Origin: Chitinophagales bacterium
GTDB taxonomy: Bacteria > Bacteroidota > Bacteroidia > Chitinophagales > Saprospiraceae
Assembly: GCA_013298845.1 (NCBI GenBank)
Contig: JAAFJN010000009.1
Span: forward strand, 1-64,000
DNA length: 64,000 nucleotides
Direction: 5' to 3'
Below the pieces are notes generated by a model. The model had not been told where the DNA came from. It saw only the letters and a list, made by a program, of their open reading frames with translations, and searched no databases. This document shows, piece by piece, positions 25,486-33,727 of this stretch (the first letter of the stretch is position 1; each line of letters begins with the position of its first letter). A program made the position numbers and the translations under genes.

Positions 25486-28416
25486 ATGCGATTATTTATT
25501 AAAAAAGCATTGCTCATTCCCCTCGTTCTTCTACTCACCGGGATGGCAGTAATGGCGCAAACGCGCGTTACCGGTACCGTGAAAGACGGCAGCACCGGCG
25601 AAATGCTCATTGGGGCAACCATTAAAGAAAAAAATGTCAACAACGGGGCCATTACCGACGTAGAAGGCCGGTTTGTGCTCACCGTGGCCAGCACCAACGC
25701 CACGCTGGTGGTGAATTACACGGGTTACACCGAACTGGAAATTCCGCTCAATGGCCGCACGGAGGTAACGATTGACCTTAGCGACAACAACAACCTCATC
25801 AACGAGGTGGTGGTTATTGGTTACGGCACCCAACGCAAAAGTGACCTTACCGGTGCCATTGGTACGGTAAAAGCCAAGGACATTGAAAAAATCCCCACGG
25901 CATCGGTGGAGCAGGCTTTGCAGGGAAAAGTAGCCGGGGTGTACGTGTCTCCGGCCAGCGGTGAACCGGGACGGGGCGCTACCATCCGCATTCGGGGTAC
26001 GGGTACCCTGAACAACGCCAGCCCGTTGTACGTCGTGGACGGTATGCTCCTCGACGATATTACGTTCCTCAATCCGCAGGATGTTGCCAGCATTGAAGTG
26101 TTAAAAGACGCTTCGGCCACGGCGATTTACGGTAATCGCGGTTCTAACGGGGTTATTTTGATCACGACCAAACAAGGTACGGGCAATACCCGCCCCGTGG
26201 TATCGCTCAGCACTTCGTACGGCAGCCAAAGCATTGCCCGCAAATTGCCCCTGGCCAACGCCGCACAATTTGCCGAAATGTACAACGAACTCAAAGGCAA
26301 CAACTATTTCCCCGATCCCGCCGCCCTCGGAACGGGCACCGATTGGCAAGATGAAGTATTCCAAACCGCGCCCATGGGCAATATCCAACTCGGCGTGGCG
26401 GGTATGAAAAAGAAATTTGCCTACAACGTTTCGGGCAACTATTTCAACCAGGAAGGTATCCTGAAAGAAACGGGTTTTAAACGGATGACGGGCCGTTTTA
26501 ACGGCGATTATGCCGTGCACAAACAGGTGAAAATCGGGGCGAACCTGGCCTTGTCCAACGAATTGCGCGACAACGTGGGCGGCGGCGTCATTGGTGGTAT
26601 TTACCGGATTCCACCCGTTTTTGCGCCCCGCGACAGCACCGGTGATTTCACCGATCCCACCTTTTTTGGCCAATCCATTGGCAACCCGGCGGCCGATCTT
26701 TTTTACAAAAATGACAACACCACCCGCGTGCAACGCTACGTGGGCACTTTGTACGCCACCTGGAATTTGTACAAATATTTTACGTTAAAAACCAATTTTG
26801 GTTTTGACCGCCGCAACGAGCGTTTTTACAATTTTGAACCCATTTTTGAGGTGTCTTCTTCGCAGTTGAACAACCTCGAACGCACCACGCGCGACACCGT
26901 TAAAGAACGCACGTGGCTGTTGGAAAACACCCTCAATTTCGACCGCGCCTGGGATAAAGTGCGCATCGGGGCAGTGGTGGGCCAAACCGCGCAGGAGTAC
27001 ACGTATTTTAAACGCAATACCGTCAACGAAGTGTTGCAGCCCAACGGCGAACAACGCCGCGACCGCGCCATGATTAGTTATTTGTCGCGGGTAAATGCCG
27101 TCTTTTTTGACCGTTATCTGGTCACGGCTTCTTTGCGCGCCGACGGTAGTTCGCGTTTTAGCCGCGATAACCGCTGGGGTTATTTCCCATCGGCGGCCGT
27201 GGGTTGGAACGTGGCGCAGGAGCCATTTATGGAGGGACAAAAAATCTTTGACCGCCTTAAATTGCGCGCTTCGTGGGGGGTAACAGGCAACGATAAAATT
27301 CAGGATTACCCGTCATTGGGGATTATTTCCGACGAACTGTACGCCTCATTCAACGATACCGTTCAGCCCGGTGCCACGTTGGTGAACTACGCCAACGCCG
27401 ATATTCGTTGGGAAACCACCGAACAAACCGACATTGGGTTGGAATTTGCCTTGTTCAAAGGCCGCCTCAGCGCCGAAATTGACTGGTACCGCCGTTTTAC
27501 GTACGATATTTTGAGTGATTTGCCCATTCCCGATTACGTTGGTTCGGGCAGCAACCCGTTTGTTAACGCCGCTCAGGTCGAAAATACGGGTTGGGATATG
27601 ACCCTTCAATGGCGCGAAAGTCGCCGCAAATGGGGCTATAATTTCACGGCCATTTATTCGCCCGTCAAAAACAAAGTGCTCCAACTCAACGAAGGAAAAT
27701 CCGAAATTTTTGACGGACGAACGGCGCAGGGCGACTTTGCTACCCGCACTATTGTGGGCCAACCCATCGGCGCATTTTACGGTTACCAAACGGCCGGTAT
27801 TTTCCAAAATGAAGAAGAAATTGCCAGCAGCCCCGTTTTTGGCAACGAACAACCCGGCGATTTTAAATTTGCCGACCTCAACGGCGACGGCAAACTCGAC
27901 GCCCAGGACCGCACTTACCTCGGCAGCCCGATTCCAACGCTGACTTACGGGTTCTCGGCCGGTTTCGACGCGTTTGGCTTTGATGTTTCCGCCGATTTCT
28001 TCGGGGTACAAGGCAATAAAGTAGTGAATGCCAAAGCCGTGGCGCGGTTCGACACGCCCAACTGGGAAACCCTGTGGTACGAAAACCGCTGGACCGGCGA
28101 AGGCACCAGTAATACCGTTCCGCGCGTGACCAACGGCGGCCACAACTATCGCATGTCCGATTTCCTCATTGAAGATGGTTCGTTTCTGCGTTTGCGCAGC
28201 ATTGTTTTGGGATATACTTTGCCCAAACAGCCCGCCAAAAAAATCGGATTGTCGCATGCCCGCGTATATATTAGCGGCACCAATTTGTGGACGCGCCAGT
28301 CGTACTCCGGTTTTACGCCAGAATTCCCCAATGACAGCGTTTTCCGCGCCGGAATGGACTTTTTGAACTATCCAATGGCCAAAATGATGAACTTTGGTTT
28401 GGATGTTCGGTTTTAA
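25486..28416 (+). CDS. SusC/RagA-family TonB-linked outer membrane transporter
   Basis: 976 aa. Signal peptide at 1-24 (MAVMAQ); a carboxypeptidase-D regulatory-like domain at about 25-105 (TRVTGTVKDGSTGEMLIGATI); the TonB plug at about 110-220 with the family motif SIEVLKDASATAIYGNRGSNGVILITTKQG-type segment around residue 203-232; then a 22-strand barrel ending in MMNFGLDVRF with a C-terminal Phe, as usual. It imports oligosaccharides through the outer membrane using TonB energy, with SusD as lid. It lies 30 bp after the GH3 gene and 26 bp before susD. Confidence 0.95.
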   Translation: MRLFIKKALLIPLVLLLTGMAVMAQTRVTGTVKDGSTGEMLIGATIKEKNVNNGAITDVEGRFVLTVASTNATLVVNYTGYTELEIPLNGRTEVTIDLSDNNNLINEVVVIGYGTQRKSDLTGAIGTVKAKDIEKIPTASVEQALQGKVAGVYVSPASGEPGRGATIRIRGTGTLNNASPLYVVDGMLLDDITFLNPQDVASIEVLKDASATAIYGNRGSNGVILITTKQGTGNTRPVVSLSTSYGSQSIARKLPLANAAQFAEMYNELKGNNYFPDPAALGTGTDWQDEVFQTAPMGNIQLGVAGMKKKFAYNVSGNYFNQEGILKETGFKRMTGRFNGDYAVHKQVKIGANLALSNELRDNVGGGVIGGIYRIPPVFAPRDSTGDFTDPTFFGQSIGNPAADLFYKNDNTTRVQRYVGTLYATWNLYKYFTLKTNFGFDRRNERFYNFEPIFEVSSSQLNNLERTTRDTVKERTWLLENTLNFDRAWDKVRIGAVVGQTAQEYTYFKRNTVNEVLQPNGEQRRDRAMISYLSRVNAVFFDRYLVTASLRADGSSRFSRDNRWGYFPSAAVGWNVAQEPFMEGQKIFDRLKLRASWGVTGNDKIQDYPSLGIISDELYASFNDTVQPGATLVNYANADIRWETTEQTDIGLEFALFKGRLSAEIDWYRRFTYDILSDLPIPDYVGSGSNPFVNAAQVENTGWDMTLQWRESRRKWGYNFTAIYSPVKNKVLQLNEGKSEIFDGRTAQGDFATRTIVGQPIGAFYGYQTAGIFQNEEEIASSPVFGNEQPGDFKFADLNGDGKLDAQDRTYLGSPIPTLTYGFSAGFDAFGFDVSADFFGVQGNKVVNAKAVARFDTPNWETLWYENRWTGEGTSNTVPRVTNGGHNYRMSDFLIEDGSFLRLRSIVLGYTLPKQPAKKIGLSHARVYISGTNLWTRQSYSGFTPEFPNDSVFRAGMDFLNYPMAKMMNFGLDVRF

Positions 28417-28442
28417 TGTAACAAGCAAAAGTTGAGCACACC

Positions 28443-29921
28443 ATGAAAATACACAAATTATTACTCACCATTACGCTGCTTGCGAGCGGTTGCCAAAAGG
28501 ATTTTCTTGACCGCCGCCCTCCCGGAGAACTCACTTTTGAAGAGTTTTTCCAAAATGCTGATCAGGCTGTACAAGCCACCAATGCCGTGTACGAACAGTA
28601 CCGCAGTTTTGACCTGGCCGCGCTCAGTTATATTGGCTGCACCGATATCCTCAGCGACGACGCAGACAAAGGTTCTACGGCCAACGACGCTCCGCTGTTG
28701 AGTGACCTGGATAACTTCACGATGGATGCCACTAACCCGTACGTTGCGCCGTTGTACAAAGGGCATTACCGTGCCATTGCCCGCGCCAACGTGGCCATTG
28801 AAGGTATTGCCGCCGTGGAAACCATGGACGAAACGTTGCGCAGCCGTTTGATTGGCGAATGCAAGTTTTTGCGCGCTTATTCGTACTTTTTGCTGGTACA
28901 ATGGTTTGGCGACCTGGTTTTGGTCACAAAAACCCTGCAAGGCGACGAATATTACGCGCAATCGCGCCAACCCAAAGAGGCTATTTACGCGCAAATTGAG
29001 CAAGATCTCAAAGACGCTGCCGCGGTACTGCCCGAAAAAGACGGTTACCCGGCCTCCGAAAAAGGACGCGCCACCAAGGCAGCCGCCAAAGGTTTGTTGG
29101 CCAAATTATACATGTTGAAAAAAGACTGGGCCAGCGCCGAAGCACAATGCATGGATATTATCAACGGCGGCAAATACAGCCTGCTGACGCGGTACGCCGA
29201 TAACTTTTTGCCCGTGGGCGAAAACGGCACTGAATCTGTTTTTGAAATTCAAACCGTTGCTTTAGAGACCCAACAAGCCGCCGGACCCGGTTCTTCACCT
29301 TATAATATGGTGCAGGGCGTGCGGGGTGTGCCTAATTTGGGCTGGGGTTTTAACCGCCCCTCGGATAACCTGGTGTCTTCGTACGAAAATGGTGATCCGC
29401 GCCGCGAAGCAACGATCATTTACGTGGGTGAAATTTTGCCCGATGGTTCTACGCAGGTAAAAGACAACCCGGAAATCATCAACGAGCGCTACAACCAAAA
29501 AGCGTGGGTTCCCGCCCACTCGGGCTTGCAGGACAACGGCCCCGGTAATATCCGCGTATTGCGTTATTCCGATATTTTGTTGCTCGCAGCCGAGGCCAAA
29601 AACGAATTGGGCAAATCCGGCGAAGCGTTGCCGCTGATCAACCTGGTGCGCAAACGTGCGCGCGGTACCAATAACTTTATCCTCCCGGACGTAACGATTA
29701 CCGATCAAACGCAATTGCGCGAACGCATTTACCGCGAGCGCCGGGTAGAATTGGCGATGGAACAACACCGTTGGTTTGATCTGGTCCGCTGGGGTCGCGC
29801 CGAAACGGTGATGACTGCCCTGGGCAAAAGTTTCGTGGCCAACAAACACGAAGTGCTGCCCATCCCTCAAACCGAGGTGGATCTCACCAGCGGCAAAGTG
29901 ACGCAGAATAACGGGTATTGA
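28443..29921 (+). CDS. RagB/SusD-family outer-membrane lipoprotein
   Basis: 492 aa. Lipoprotein signal with the lipidated Cys in LLASGCQKDFLDRRP (about 17). The SusD-family fold is shown by the N-terminal PPGELTFEEFFQNADQAVQATNAVYE, the TPR-like helices (ECKFLRAYSYFLLVQWFGD) and the C-terminal RERIYRERRVELAMEQHRWFDLVRWG motif. It binds glycan at the cell surface and closes over SusC. Length is typical. The stop codon is followed directly by the GTGAATAGTGAA inverted element. Confidence 0.95.
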   Translation: MKIHKLLLTITLLASGCQKDFLDRRPPGELTFEEFFQNADQAVQATNAVYEQYRSFDLAALSYIGCTDILSDDADKGSTANDAPLLSDLDNFTMDATNPYVAPLYKGHYRAIARANVAIEGIAAVETMDETLRSRLIGECKFLRAYSYFLLVQWFGDLVLVTKTLQGDEYYAQSRQPKEAIYAQIEQDLKDAAAVLPEKDGYPASEKGRATKAAAKGLLAKLYMLKKDWASAEAQCMDIINGGKYSLLTRYADNFLPVGENGTESVFEIQTVALETQQAAGPGSSPYNMVQGVRGVPNLGWGFNRPSDNLVSSYENGDPRREATIIYVGEILPDGSTQVKDNPEIINERYNQKAWVPAHSGLQDNGPGNIRVLRYSDILLLAAEAKNELGKSGEALPLINLVRKRARGTNNFILPDVTITDQTQLRERIYRERRVELAMEQHRWFDLVRWGRAETVMTALGKSFVANKHEVLPIPQTEVDLTSGKVTQNNGY

Positions 29922-29928
29922 TAGAGAT

Positions 29929-30045
29929 GAGTGATGAGTGAATAGTGAATAGTGAAGAATGAAAAGTGGATAGTATGGTCAACTATTCACTTTTCACTAT
30001 CCACTTTTCACTATTCACTTTTCACTATTCACTTTTCACTTCTTA
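29929..30045. repeat. inverted GTGAATAGTGAA / TTCACTATTCAC element
   Basis: Left arm 29929-29978 reads GTGATGAGTGAATAGTGAAG-type repeats; right arm 29982-30045 reads ACTATTCACTTTTCACTATC-type repeats, so the two pair over 35 bp or more with few mismatches around the loop ATGGTCA. It lies directly after susD and may be its terminator or a 3' RNA-protecting hairpin. Confidence 0.8.
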
Positions 30046-30071
30046 CCTTTGTGTTCAAATTGGGATTTACT

Positions 30072-30410
30072 ATGAAAAATTACCTTACGATTGCCTTAGC
30101 CGTTCTGTTCCTTGCAGCTTGTAATGGCACCTCCACTACTCATTTAAAATCAGAAACCTTTAAAGTGTGGGGAAATTGCGGCATGTGCAAAAAAACCATT
30201 GAAAAATCGTTAAAAGTATCCGGAATTGCCGACGCGGACTGGAATAAAGACACCAAAATAATGACGGTTTCTTTTGATTCTACCGCTATCTCGTTGGACC
30301 AAATTCAAAAAAATATTGCCGCCGCCGGTTACGATACCGAACAACTGCGCGGCGACGACGCTGCTTACGCCAACTTGCACAGTTGCTGCCAATACGAGCG
30401 GAAAGAGTAA
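30072..30410 (+). CDS. heavy-metal-associated (HMA) domain lipoprotein
   Basis: 112 aa from the ATG at 30072, which gives a lipoprotein signal MKNYLTIALAVLFLAACNG (Cys17). The longer reading upstream is encoded by the repeat tract and is not real. Residues 30-95 form an HMA fold with the metal-binding CxxC in GNCGMCKKTIEKSL, like copper chaperones, plus the strand DTKIMTVSFDSTAISL. A second Cys pair, SCCQYE, lies near the C-terminus. It probably binds Cu(I) or a similar soft metal at the periplasmic face. No copper ATPase is nearby. Confidence 0.8.
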   Translation: MKNYLTIALAVLFLAACNGTSTTHLKSETFKVWGNCGMCKKTIEKSLKVSGIADADWNKDTKIMTVSFDSTAISLDQIQKNIAAAGYDTEQLRGDDAAYANLHSCCQYERKE

Positions 30411-30466
30411 AAAACTGCCTAAAAAACGCTGCCCTCCACCACCAATTTTACTATATCACCACAAAC

Positions 30467-31909
30467 ATGAATAAAATTCTTGTAGCCAACCGGGGCGAAA
30501 TCGCCCTCCGTATTATGCGCACAGCGCGTACAATGGGCATTAAAACCGTGGCGGTTTATTCCGAAGCCGACCGCAATGCCCCCCACGTTCGTTTTGCCGA
30601 TGAAGCCTATTTATTGGGGCCTGCACCATCGGCGCAAAGTTATTTAAAGGGGGATTTAATTATCGAAATTGCCCAAAAAATTGGGGTTGATGGCATTCAC
30701 CCAGGCTACGGTTTTTTGAGTGAAAACGCCGGTTTTGCCCAAAAAGTAACCGATGCGGGCATTACTTTTATTGGCCCCCGCCCCCACAGCATCGAAATAA
30801 TGGGCAGCAAACTGGCCGCCAAAGAAGCCGCTAAAAAATACAACGTTCCCATGGTCCCCGGCATTGAAGAAGCCATTACCGACGTGCAAATGGCCGTTGA
30901 AATCGGGCGCCGCGTGGGGTATCCCATTTTAATTAAAGCCTCCGCCGGTGGAGGTGGTAAGGGCATGCGGATTGTTGAACGCGAAGAAGATACCAGCGAA
31001 CAAATGGAACGCGCCATTTCCGAAGCCGTTTCGGCTTTTGGCGACGGCTCCGTTTTTATCGAAAAATACGTCTCGTCGCCCCGCCACATCGAGGTGCAAA
31101 TCATGGGCGACACCCACGGCAATGTGGTGTATTTGTTTGAAAGAGAATGCTCTATCCAGCGTCGCCACCAAAAAGTAGTGGAAGAAGCGCCCAGTGCCAT
31201 CCTCACCCCGGAAATCAGAAAAGCAATGGGAGAAGCGGCCGTTCGGGTGGCCAAATCCTGCGATTACGTGGGCGCAGGCACCGTCGAGTTTCTGCTGGAC
31301 GACCAATTGAATTTTTATTTTCTCGAAATGAATACCCGTTTGCAGGTGGAGCACCCGGTAACGGAAATGATTACCGGACTGGATTTGGTGGAATGCCAAA
31401 TCAAAGTGGCCCGTGGCGAACAACTGCCCTTTACCCAGGATGACCTCAAAATTATGGGGCACGCCATGGAACTCCGGGTGTACGCTGAAGATCCCATGAA
31501 TAATTTTTTGCCGTCGGTGGGTACCCTGAGCGTATATCGCCGCCCCGAAGGTGAAAATATCCGCGTGGATGACGGTTACACCGAGGGTATGGAAATCCCG
31601 ATTTATTACGACCCGATGTTGGCAAAATTAGTGACCTACGGCAAAACCCGGGGCGAAGCCATTCAACGGATGCGCGAAGCCATTGCCCAATACGAAATTG
31701 AAGGCGTCGCTACGACCTTGCCCTTTGGCCGTTTTGTGATGGACCACCCCGCATTTTTATCCGGAAACTTTGACACCCACTTCGTGAAACATTATTTCAG
31801 CCCGGAGACCCTCAATCAATCAACGGAAAAGGAAGCCGAGATCGCCGCCAAAGCCGCGTTATACCTCCACCTCCAACAAAAGAAGATTCTAAAAGTCAAT
31901 TCTTTTTAG
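30467..31909 (+). CDS. accC: acetyl-/acyl-CoA carboxylase, biotin carboxylase subunit
   Basis: 480 aa. It carboxylates biotin on the carrier protein with ATP and bicarbonate. All three domains are present: N-terminal KILVANRGEIALRIMRTARTMG, ATP-grasp with the glycine loop KASAGGGGKGMRIVE (about 158-172), ERECSIQRRHQKVVEEAPS (about 225-243), EMNTRLQVEHPVTE (about 288-301) and the C-terminal biotin-carboxylase domain (LRVYAEDP). The start is the ATG at 30467, where the family begins. No biotin carrier or carboxyltransferase gene is adjacent; it could instead serve a propionyl-CoA carboxylase. The stop codon TAG lies at the edge of the TAGTGAAAAGTGAA tract. Confidence 0.92.
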   Translation: MNKILVANRGEIALRIMRTARTMGIKTVAVYSEADRNAPHVRFADEAYLLGPAPSAQSYLKGDLIIEIAQKIGVDGIHPGYGFLSENAGFAQKVTDAGITFIGPRPHSIEIMGSKLAAKEAAKKYNVPMVPGIEEAITDVQMAVEIGRRVGYPILIKASAGGGGKGMRIVEREEDTSEQMERAISEAVSAFGDGSVFIEKYVSSPRHIEVQIMGDTHGNVVYLFERECSIQRRHQKVVEEAPSAILTPEIRKAMGEAAVRVAKSCDYVGAGTVEFLLDDQLNFYFLEMNTRLQVEHPVTEMITGLDLVECQIKVARGEQLPFTQDDLKIMGHAMELRVYAEDPMNNFLPSVGTLSVYRRPEGENIRVDDGYTEGMEIPIYYDPMLAKLVTYGKTRGEAIQRMREAIAQYEIEGVATTLPFGRFVMDHPAFLSGNFDTHFVKHYFSPETLNQSTEKEAEIAAKAALYLHLQQKKILKVNSF

Positions 31910-32130
31910 TGAAAAGTGAAAAACGAATAGTGAAAAGTGTATAGTGAAAAGTGAAAAACGAATAGTGAAAAGTGTATAGTGAAAAGTGAAAAACATTTTT
32001 AAAGTAGATACAATGAACACTCTACGCTTAGTGAATCTTAGTGCATTCTTACTTTCTTAGTGATAAAAAAGAACACTCTACGACGAGCAAACTCTTCACT
32101 ATTCGTTATTCACTCTTCACTATTCACTCC
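31907..32130. repeat. bipartite inverted low-complexity element between convergent genes
   Basis: Left arm 31907-31990 has two copies of TAGTGAAAAGTGAAAAACGA-type units; right arm about 32093-32130 reads CTCTTCACTATTCGTTATTC. The spacer carries CTCTACGACGAGCAAACTC (32076-32094), shared with 9811-9829. The element includes the stop codons of both flanking genes (accC TAG at 31907; DUF692 gene TGA at 32126-32124). Confidence 0.75.
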
Positions 32131-33242
32131 CCACTTTTTTTCCACTTGTGCGCAATAGCCATTGCCGTCTCCAGCATAACCGGCGACCAACTTTCCACGC
32201 GCCAATCGCTATTGGCTAGGATAGAGGTACTTAATTGCGCCCGGGCATCGGTGACCGAGGGCGCATTTTCGAGAATACGCGACAACACAAACTGCTGCTC
32301 GAACAACCGGGCATCGCTTACGGGATCGGGCGCGATGTGGAGGTTCGCCGGGGCTAAAAAGTCGAGGTAAGGTGCGTTTTTTTGGCTATTTTGAACGATG
32401 CGGTCGAGGGTATAAAAATCGCGTTGGTATTGCTCCTGCGCCGTCGCCGTGTCGAGGGCCGTTCCCATTTGTTCCAATACCACAAATTTTAAATTCGGGC
32501 AACGCGGAATCACTTTTTCCAATAACTCAAAAACCGCAGCGGGGACCGCATCATCGTGGGTATCGCGACGAACCATGCGCTCCGGTTCGCTGGTTGTAGA
32601 TTGCCAAGAACCGCCCGAAACGTGCACTTCGCGCACCCGTTCGAGGGGATACAATTCGATAATATCCGTAAAATCTACCTCAAAATTGTGCATTTGGCAG
32701 TACAAATTGTGCAAATCGAGGATAATAAAACCGTTCACGGGCGCAATGAGCCGGGCGAGAAATTCGCCGTGCTGTTCCACTTCCCGCAAACTATAAGCGT
32801 AAGCCAGATTTTCGAGTCCAACGGGGCACTGGGCGGCTTCGCTGATGCGCGCGAGGCGGTCTTGCCCCAGGGCCATCGTAGCGGCGTTGTACGGCACACT
32901 CATGGGCGCACCCTGGTGGAAATTAGCGCCGGTCATAAACCCAAAGTGTTCGGTAACGTGGTCAAAACGGTAGTGGCGGGCCACCCGGCGAAGGTGATCG
33001 AGCCAAGTGGCCTGTTCGGGGCGCCATTGTCCCGAAAACAGGGAATAAAACACCCCGTGGCCAATCAATCGGCCTTCGGCGGCGAAAACGTGCAGGAGTT
33101 CCTCGAACCAATCGGGGACGTGGGAGCGATCATAAAGGGCATCAAATGACCACTCCAAGCCCTGCACCCGCTCAGATTCGAACAGGGGCAGGGCCGTTTG
33201 CAGGATAAAAGTATCTAAGTTACAAGCGATGGAGGTGTGCAT
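32124..33242 (-). CDS. DUF692/MNIO family multinuclear iron oxidase, putative RiPP-modifying enzyme
   Basis: 372 aa from the ATG at 33242 (MHTSIACNLDT); an earlier ATG at 33281 would overlap the peptide gene and adds 13 atypical residues. DUF692 enzymes (MbnB, TglH, ChrH) are TIM barrels with two or three irons that oxidatively rework Cys or other residues of ribosomal peptides. Candidate ligands are in place: His62 (GHGV), Glu98/His99 (TEHFGF), Glu144 (LENLAY), Asp176/His178 (DLHN), His207 (VHVSGG), Asp227/His229 (DTHDDAVP) and Glu257. The C-terminal 100 or so residues are an extra helical part. A small Cys-peptide gene lies 14 bp upstream. No separate partner (TglI/ChrI-like) gene is seen. 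Its end (SGE, stop) runs into repeat DNA. Confidence 0.85.
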   Translation of the reverse strand: MHTSIACNLDTFILQTALPLFESERVQGLEWSFDALYDRSHVPDWFEELLHVFAAEGRLIGHGVFYSLFSGQWRPEQATWLDHLRRVARHYRFDHVTEHFGFMTGANFHQGAPMSVPYNAATMALGQDRLARISEAAQCPVGLENLAYAYSLREVEQHGEFLARLIAPVNGFIILDLHNLYCQMHNFEVDFTDIIELYPLERVREVHVSGGSWQSTTSEPERMVRRDTHDDAVPAAVFELLEKVIPRCPNLKFVVLEQMGTALDTATAQEQYQRDFYTLDRIVQNSQKNAPYLDFLAPANLHIAPDPVSDARLFEQQFVLSRILENAPSVTDARAQLSTSILANSDWRVESWSPVMLETAMAIAHKWKKSGE

Positions 33243-33256
33243 ATACAACGGTGCCG

Positions 33257-33445
33257 CTATCCCATGCCGCAGGCGGGACAATCGAAGGTTTCGTTTTCTT
33301 TTTCACCGACGCCGCATTTGCCACCCATACCGGATTCGTCCTTTTTTTGGAGCAATTCCTCTTCAATTTTGGTGCAGGATGCCTGCGTGACGCCCACCGC
33401 AACGGCGACGGCAATGGTTTTGAGCAATGCTTTTGAAATTTTCAT
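33257..33445 (-). CDS. small exported Cys-peptide ending CPACGMG, candidate RiPP precursor
   Basis: 62 aa. A Lys-rich start and hydrophobic segment (4-20, AVAVAVGV) give a signal peptide; Cys24 follows (QASC, a poor lipobox). After a charged stretch come GMGGKCGVGE (39-48, Cys44) and the terminal DCPACGMG (55-62, Cys56 and Cys59). Such a layout, a signal-bearing leader and a short Cys/Gly core at the very C-terminus, resembles precursors modified by DUF692 enzymes. The DUF692 gene begins 14 bp downstream on the same strand. Which residues are modified, and the role of the product, cannot be told from sequence; a metal-binding role would fit CxxC. Not being modified (a plain metal-binding peptide) is the main alternative. 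Confidence 0.7.
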   Translation of the reverse strand: MKISKALLKTIAVAVAVGVTQASCTKIEEELLQKKDESGMGGKCGVGEKENETFDCPACGMG

Positions 33446-33514
33446 AGTTAAAAATTGTGTTTGGTTGTGAATACTGTGGGTAATGACGTGGGAATTGGGG
33501 GGGAGGTTGGGTTT

Positions 33515-33551
33515 GGATAGTGATGAGAGATGAGATATAAGCGATGAGGTC
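33515..33551 (+). repeat. AGTGATGAGAGATGAGATAT tract
   Basis: A single arm of the low-complexity family seen after many genes here, lying upstream of the Cys-peptide gene and just beyond the stop of the coding remnant at 33569-33727. Confidence 0.6.
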
Positions 33552-33568
33552 TTGCAAATTGTAAAGGA

Positions 33569-33727
33569 TCACAAATCAAATTCAAAATAATAGGCCCTCC
33601 GCTCCCGGGCTTTCCACCCTGCCGCATTACTATATGTCTCCATCGGATAAGCCGGTGTATAGTCATATTGATTACCCGTTTTGCGTTCGTAGGCTGCCAA
33701 TGGGGGGATAAAGCAGCGCCTCAAAGG
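33569..33727 (-). pseudogene. possible coding remnant after the PhyH-like gene
   Basis: An open stretch of 52 codons, no start in the first half, that reads like real protein: FIPPLAAYERKTGNQYDYTP, then AYPMETYSNAAGWKARERRA and YYFEFDL before a stop. The first in-frame ATG is at 33643, leaving only 24 codons. It overlaps the end of the PhyH-like gene by 7 bp in another frame. It could be the tail of a lost gene or chance; I do not recognise it. Confidence 0.35.

Noticed and set aside
27346-28428. Long minus-strand open frame (360 codons) opposite susC
   Set aside because: It is fully antisense to a convincing SusC gene and has no domain or signal peptide; codon bias of the real gene leaves this frame open.
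29952-30071. Longer N-terminus for the HMA lipoprotein
   Set aside because: The 40 extra residues are the translated repeat tract (FSLSTFHYSLFTIHFSL), not protein-coding sequence.
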